Shown one piece after another: positions 60,160 through 64,000 of a DNA stretch of 64,000 nucleotides. The notes below the pieces were generated by a model that saw nothing but the letters and a program-made list of their open reading frames with translations, was not told the DNA's origin and searched no databases. The position numbers and the translations under genes are program-made. This DNA is from Bacteroidota bacterium (lineage in GTDB: Bacteria > Bacteroidota > Bacteroidia > Flavobacteriales > Weeksellaceae), in assembly GCA_023386965.1 (NCBI GenBank), contig JAEWIR010000045.1, forward strand, positions 1 through 64,000, written 5' to 3'. Position 1 is the first letter of the stretch, and each line of letters begins with the position of its first letter.

Positions 60160-60603
60160 TTACAGCGCCTTAATGAAAAGGCTGATTTCAGCTTCCACCA
60201 GCAATCGGTCTTCCAGATAGGTCAGGCATGAAATGGTACAGATATCGCCAAACTGTGAGTTAAGGTGCGCTTTGGAGATAATCTCGCTTCCAATCGGCGG
60301 TAGTTCATGGATCTTCACTTTTTTAATATTGGTGATGAAGCCGATTACTCTGGAGCCCGGATCTTCGTGGTTGCGGATCTCATCGCCAAAATCCTGGCCG
60401 GTAATTGCGGAGCAGGTTTGAGCTACATTTTCAATGAGACCTGATTCAACAAAAAAGCCTTTATCAACAAAAATATTATCAGGCTGTATCCGGAAAGACG
60501 TAATTACTTCTTCCTTACTGATTTCCAGGATACGGTCCACCATCAGCATCGGCTCGCGGTGCGGCAGGAAGTCCTGAATGTTGATGTTAGCGGGCTTTTC
60601 CAA
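60160..60603 (-). CDS. Hotdog dehydratase (ApeP/FabZ-like), flexirubin cluster
   Basis: 147 aa. FabZ/ApeP-type fold: FLPHREPMLMVDRI with His15 and GFFVESGLIENVAQ with its Glu. Likely dehydrates 3-hydroxyacyl-ACP during polyene growth. Two bases from the next hotdog gene. The two may form a heterodimer. Confidence 0.8.
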   Translation of the reverse strand: MEKPANINIQDFLPHREPMLMVDRILEISKEEVITSFRIQPDNIFVDKGFFVESGLIENVAQTCSAITGQDFGDEIRNHEDPGSRVIGFITNIKKVKIHELPPIGSEIISKAHLNSQFGDICTISCLTYLEDRLLVEAEISLFIKAL

Positions 60604-60605
60604 AA

Positions 60606-61037
60606 TTATTTTACCACAGTCTTCATTTCGGAAGTGGCGATTTCTTTTCCTTTTACCGAACTGCTGATCCTCACCAAAGTTACCCCCATCATTTCGTTCA
60701 GGATCTGTACTTCAGTCTCAATCTTATCGCCTACGGCAGGCAAGACCGAGATTTCAAAAGTCTTGATAGCACCGATGTAACCCACAGGCGGTTCTTCATC
60801 TTTCAGATAAAACTGATAGCCGGTATGCAAAGCCACACTTTGCGCCTGATGCTCCAGCACACCCGAGGCCTGAAAGAAGCCATTGGCCACCAGAACATGT
60901 TCCTCCGGCACCGTGAAGCCCGATTTCAGCGCTGTTTCCTGCCATGACAAAAGGGCGTCCACCATTACAAATGGTTTTTTTTGCGGAATAAGGTTTCCGA
61001 CAGTATCTTTATCTGTAACCGGAAGTACAATTTCCAT
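60606..61037 (-). CDS. Second hotdog dehydratase-like protein, flexirubin cluster
   Basis: 143 aa. The same fold as its neighbour, but the N-terminal motif reads IPQKKPFVMVDAL, with Gln where the neighbour has His; GVLEHQAQ keeps the Glu. It is probably the paired subunit of the dehydratase. Start overlaps the KSIII stop by one base. Confidence 0.78.
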   Translation of the reverse strand: MEIVLPVTDKDTVGNLIPQKKPFVMVDALLSWQETALKSGFTVPEEHVLVANGFFQASGVLEHQAQSVALHTGYQFYLKDEEPPVGYIGAIKTFEISVLPAVGDKIETEVQILNEMMGVTLVRISSSVKGKEIATSEMKTVVK

Positions 61038-62176
61038 TACATTACGGTTAGCAGTGCACAGGAATAGGCAAAACGGCCACTTTCAGGTATGCAGAGCAGT
61101 ACTTTCTCGTCCTTCTTGAGTTTTCCGGAAGCCATAAGTTCTTCCAGTGCGATATAAATGGATGCCGCACCAATGTTACCCACTTCAGAAAGGTTGTAGA
61201 ACCACTTTTCTTTCGGGAAATCCAGACCAACGGCCGCGAACTCTTCTCTTAAACCGTCTTTGAAGTAGTTGGAGGAGATGTGGGCCAATACATAATCCAT
61301 ATCGTCCGGATTCAGATTATTTTTGTCGAACGAAGCTCTCAGTGCCTGAGCACCTTTTTTCAGGATGAAATCGCCCAGAAGTTTGGTATCCTGCTTCAGT
61401 GAGAAAATCGATTGCTTCAGCCATTCATCCGCCGAATATTCGGCCCATGACTTCAGACTGCCGTCTTCCTGTTTTTCGCAACCGGCGTACATGCAGGCTT
61501 CAAGCTCATGGGCGTAGGAGAAGAAATCGATGAATTCAATTCTAAGGTTTACTTCTCCTTCACGCGGCTGTTTTTCCAACAGGAAAGTACCGGCGCCGTC
61601 GGAAAGCATCCATCTTAAAAATTCCCTTTTGAAAGCGATAATCGGTTTCTCTTCCAGCTGCTTCAGGTTTTCGGCTTCGTGGTTGAACTTGTCTGCTGTC
61701 ATCCAGGCCGAGAATCTTTCGGAGCCAACACAAACCGCGTTATTGGAATTGCCTGATTTTACCGACATAAAACCGTATTGAAGCGCGTTCATACCCGCGT
61801 TGCAAAGTCCCATGGAGGTATTGATCTCTATGGAGTGGCTTGGTTTCAGTACGCCGTGCACCATAGATGCGTGCGAAGGCTGGATCTGGTCTGCCGATGT
61901 AGTTCCGCAGGTTAGCAACTCCATGTCCTCTTTGGTGAAGTTTTCATCAAAGAGTTTCTCTACCGCTTTAGCCGTGATTTCGGCATTGGTTTCGGTGGGT
62001 TTATTGTTTTTGTCCAGCGCGTAATATCTGGTCTTGATTCCGTTGTTCCTTAGGATAAGCGCCCTTGCTTTGGAAGGCGTATCATTAACATAACCCAGGT
62101 AGTCTTCCATTTCGTCATTAGAAATTGGATTTCCCGGAAGATACTTGGCTGCCCTTGTGATATAAACTTGATTCAT
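61037..62176 (-). CDS. darB: KSIII-type ketosynthase, DarB-like
   Basis: 379 aa. FabH-like thiolase fold with Cys125 (TSMGLCNAGMN), His299 (YVLAHISSNYF) and Asn334 (VGNIGAASI). In 2,5-dialkylresorcinol synthesis a KSIII-like DarB condenses a beta-ketoacyl and an acyl thioester to a cyclohexanedione, which a DarA aromatase oxidises. A DarA-like domain is encoded 18 bases upstream, so the assignment is strengthened by context. Confidence 0.82.
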   Translation of the reverse strand: MNQVYITRAAKYLPGNPISNDEMEDYLGYVNDTPSKARALILRNNGIKTRYYALDKNNKPTETNAEITAKAVEKLFDENFTKEDMELLTCGTTSADQIQPSHASMVHGVLKPSHSIEINTSMGLCNAGMNALQYGFMSVKSGNSNNAVCVGSERFSAWMTADKFNHEAENLKQLEEKPIIAFKREFLRWMLSDGAGTFLLEKQPREGEVNLRIEFIDFFSYAHELEACMYAGCEKQEDGSLKSWAEYSADEWLKQSIFSLKQDTKLLGDFILKKGAQALRASFDKNNLNPDDMDYVLAHISSNYFKDGLREEFAAVGLDFPKEKWFYNLSEVGNIGAASIYIALEELMASGKLKKDEKVLLCIPESGRFAYSCALLTVM

Positions 62177-62193
62177 ATTATAGTATAGTTATT

Positions 62194-63096
62194 TTAAAGT
62201 CCCTGATAGTGTTCAATCTGTTTCTTTCTTTTTCTGAAAAAGAAAGGAGTCAGCAATGTATAAAAAAATAAAACAATGGGCGATACCACCCAAATGGCAA
62301 ACATGAGATAGAATTTATATACGGCTACCCAAAATTTACGACTCTGAGGTTTTTTGGCAATGATTCCGGAAAACACGGTGAAGAGTTTGTTGCCTACCGT
62401 TTCTACCTTAATCAAGAAAGGCCGGACCTCTACCGCACCGCTCCTTACCAGTTCTTTCTGCATGCCTACGTAGCTGCCGTTTTCCGCATATTTCATAATG
62501 ATCTTGCCGTATTTTCCGGCTTCATCAATTTCCTTTTGGGCAACACCCGCGGGCGGAAGCGGTTTTTTCTGTTCCTTGTTACCGGTTTGCATCCAGTTCA
62601 GGATCGTGATCACACTGGTGTAGTTATCATGCCTGTCTACCAGTGCGATATTACCTACAAGTTCGGCGTGAAGTCTTTTCAGGTGTACTTTCAGTTTGTC
62701 CTGAGACAGCATCCACATATTCCGCGTTCCGGATACGGTTACTACAGGTGTATGGGCCATCAGCCTTTCTGCAAATTCGCTTTTCAGAAAAGAGATCACC
62801 GGAATAGACGGTGTTAGGAACCAGACCTGATATCCAAAAAGGATGAGGTCATATTTCTTATTGAGGATGTCTTCTGATGGCGGTATGATTTCTCTGGGTA
62901 CCTGAAGGTAGCTTTCCGGAAAGGTGTCGTAGAAAACCTCCGGTTTCCAGGGGAATTCAAAATCTTCTTTCAGTTTGATTTCAAAATAGGTAACCTCAAA
63001 ATCACTGCGGTCCTGGAATGCCCCGGCAATATTCTTCATGATTTCTTCCAGCTGTCCGGTTTGTGAATAATAGGTAACCAGTATCTTCTTCGGCAT
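62194..63096 (-). other. darA: DarA-like domain, possible internal gene start
   Basis: 300 aa if started at ATG 63096 (MPKKILVTYYSQTGQ). Flavodoxin-like fold with YYSQTGQ phosphate loop and WFLTPSIPVISFLKS; C-terminal TM helix and basic tail. DarA oxidises the cyclohexanedione made by DarB to the resorcinol. The ATG is preceded by GTA in frame with the upstream protein, so a separate start is possible but not needed. Confidence 0.6.
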
Positions 63097-63999
63097 TACA
63101 GTTTTATGAATTTTTACAAAAATATTAAATTTATCCATTATGTTAAAGACTGTAAGCCCGTCTTTCTGTGCAACGACTTCATACCCTTCGGGAAGCTGAA
63201 CATCACTCCGGTTCAGCACAATGATGCGGCGTGGCAATACGGGCAGATCATTAAGTTTAGATTCCGGATCACTGATGAGAAGCACGTCCACAACTCTTTC
63301 AGTGTATTCCGGAGCGTCCGGGTAATAAAGTTTGCGGCGGCGGATCAAATAGCTTTGCCGCGCCGTATCCCTTTTGTCGCGGTCGCTGTTATATGAAGTG
63401 ATTTCCCGGCGTGCCTGCTGCAGGACGAGGAGTAAATCCAGCTGGCCATAATCTGCCGAAAGGTGAAGTACGTGCTCCTGCGGACCAATCCATCGGTTCA
63501 GTTCGTGATAAAGCGATTTATTTCTTTTCCAGTCGGCATGAACATCCTTTACGATTTCCTTCTCCATATAATGATAGTTCATCAGGATCTGTTTTGTGAA
63601 ATAATCCTCATTTTCCAGTTCTTTCCTGAGGATGGAAAACTGCTCACGGAACAGGGCATTTACTTTTTTGCTTCTTTGCTGATAGGTTCCACCAAAAGCC
63701 ATGTCATCCCAGGCAATCCGCTTGCCGGTAACTACCGTAATACTGCCGTCATGAATAAAAAGGTCGCCCTTGGGCATTACTTCGGAATTGCCGTGAATAT
63801 AAACGGGCAGGATGTCCAGTTTAAGATGTTGCGCCAGATAAAATGCACCTTTATGAAATCGTTGGATAGAATTAGTATTCGAGCGTTCTCCTTCCGGGAA
63901 GATCATCAGTGAATATCCCTGGTCCACCTTCTTTTTCAGTCGGTCCATATTACCCTCCAGACCTTCGGAAACCGGAAAGAATCCCAGCCGGCGTACCAA
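62194..63999 (-). CDS. Lysophospholipid acyltransferase/methyltransferase protein fused to DarA (partial)
   Basis: One continuous reading frame to the window edge; the N-terminus lies outside. Visible parts: a PlsC-type acyltransferase end (MIFPEGERSNTNSIQRFHKG), a Rossmann-like segment resembling a class I methyltransferase (about residues 165-215, VLHLSADYGQLDLL), and from residue 302 a flavodoxin-like domain (MPKKILVTYYSQTGQLEEI) as in the DarA aromatase of dialkylresorcinol synthesis. In related genomes, as I recall, the first two are part of a large MMPL/acyltransferase/methyltransferase protein and DarA is separate. Here no stop intervenes (checked at 63094-63150). Either a true fusion or a one-base sequence error. 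C-terminal hydrophobic helix AIWVVSPIVLFFYTLLTPFF. Confidence 0.75.
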   Translation of the reverse strand: MVRRLGFFPVSEGLEGNMDRLKKKVDQGYSLMIFPEGERSNTNSIQRFHKGAFYLAQHLKLDILPVYIHGNSEVMPKGDLFIHDGSITVVTGKRIAWDDMAFGGTYQQRSKKVNALFREQFSILRKELENEDYFTKQILMNYHYMEKEIVKDVHADWKRNKSLYHELNRWIGPQEHVLHLSADYGQLDLLLVLQQARREITSYNSDRDKRDTARQSYLIRRRKLYYPDAPEYTERVVDVLLISDPESKLNDLPVLPRRIIVLNRSDVQLPEGYEVVAQKDGLTVFNIMDKFNIFVKIHKTVMPKKILVTYYSQTGQLEEIMKNIAGAFQDRSDFEVTYFEIKLKEDFEFPWKPEVFYDTFPESYLQVPREIIPPSEDILNKKYDLILFGYQVWFLTPSIPVISFLKSEFAERLMAHTPVVTVSGTRNMWMLSQDKLKVHLKRLHAELVGNIALVDRHDNYTSVITILNWMQTGNKEQKKPLPPAGVAQKEIDEAGKYGKIIMKYAENGSYVGMQKELVRSGAVEVRPFLIKVETVGNKLFTVFSGIIAKKPQSRKFWVAVYKFYLMFAIWVVSPIVLFFYTLLTPFFFRKRKKQIEHYQGL

Positions 64000-64000
64000 C

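Overview
The window reads as chromosomal DNA of a flavobacterium of the Weeksellaceae (Chryseobacterium-like) type. This rests on the Bacteroidota -7 promoter form TAnnTTTG before many genes, on family markers (GLPGLI, DUF4835, DUF5687, LptE and BamD lipoproteins, a long LspA and IleS), on almost complete absence of Shine-Dalgarno sequences, and on a pigment cluster of flexirubin type. The genes are tightly packed. No gene-free stretch exceeds about 300 bases, and I saw no tRNA, rRNA, CRISPR array, insertion sequence or integrase other than the housekeeping XerD.

Region 1 (1-33,800) is mostly core genome. It holds the end of lysA followed by two small secreted TonB_C-like proteins; miaB, a sigma-54 activator, lptE and a TPR-tailed acidic protein in one run; a half-size TSUP permease followed by a TIMP-like secreted protein; a reverse block with DUF4126, rnpA, tcdA and a TatD-family gene; then tetR, bamD, rpoZ, coaBC, DUF4835, recN and a DUF5687/ABC pair. 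A second reverse block carries NUDIX, xerD, a deaminase, an enoyl-CoA hydratase and a catalase homologue that lacks the distal histidine. Divergent from it is oxyR with the classic C199/C208 pair. Next come metK behind a likely SAM-II riboswitch, a sigma-70-family factor with a 44-aa companion, a HAD phosphatase, trpS, lspA, a DksA-like protein and ileS.

Region 2 (33,900-64,000) is a flexirubin (aryl polyene plus dialkylresorcinol) cluster that runs off the right edge. A left part (acyl ligase, halogenase-like flavoenzyme, tyrosine ammonia-lyase, ketoreductase, ketosynthase, ACP, LpxL-like acyltransferase, desaturase-like flavoenzyme, C45-type acyl hydrolase) faces a long reverse run (GT2-DUF2062, a FabZ-like protein, a lipoprotein, LolA-like, polysaccharide deacetylase, ketosynthase/chain-length-factor proteins, second ACP, thioesterase, ABC exporter, BtrH/DUF4872 protein, two hotdog dehydratases, a DarB-like KSIII and a DarA-like domain). 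Inferred logic: tyrosine gives 4-coumarate, which is activated and elongated on ACP by the KS/CLF/KR/DH set into an aryl polyene. DarB and DarA make the dialkylresorcinol, an acyltransferase joins the two, and the ABC, LolA and lipoprotein genes serve placement in the outer membrane.

An A+T-richer accessory segment (about 55,260-58,695) interrupts the reverse run. It carries a third TonB_C-like protein, a GLPGLI protein, small secreted or leader-like peptides and two orphan proteins bounded by short REP-like hairpins. The most notable points are the in-frame fusion of DarA to an acyltransferase/methyltransferase protein, the SAM-II-like element before metK, the His-to-Gly catalase homologue beside OxyR, and the TIMP-like Cys-X-Cys protein.
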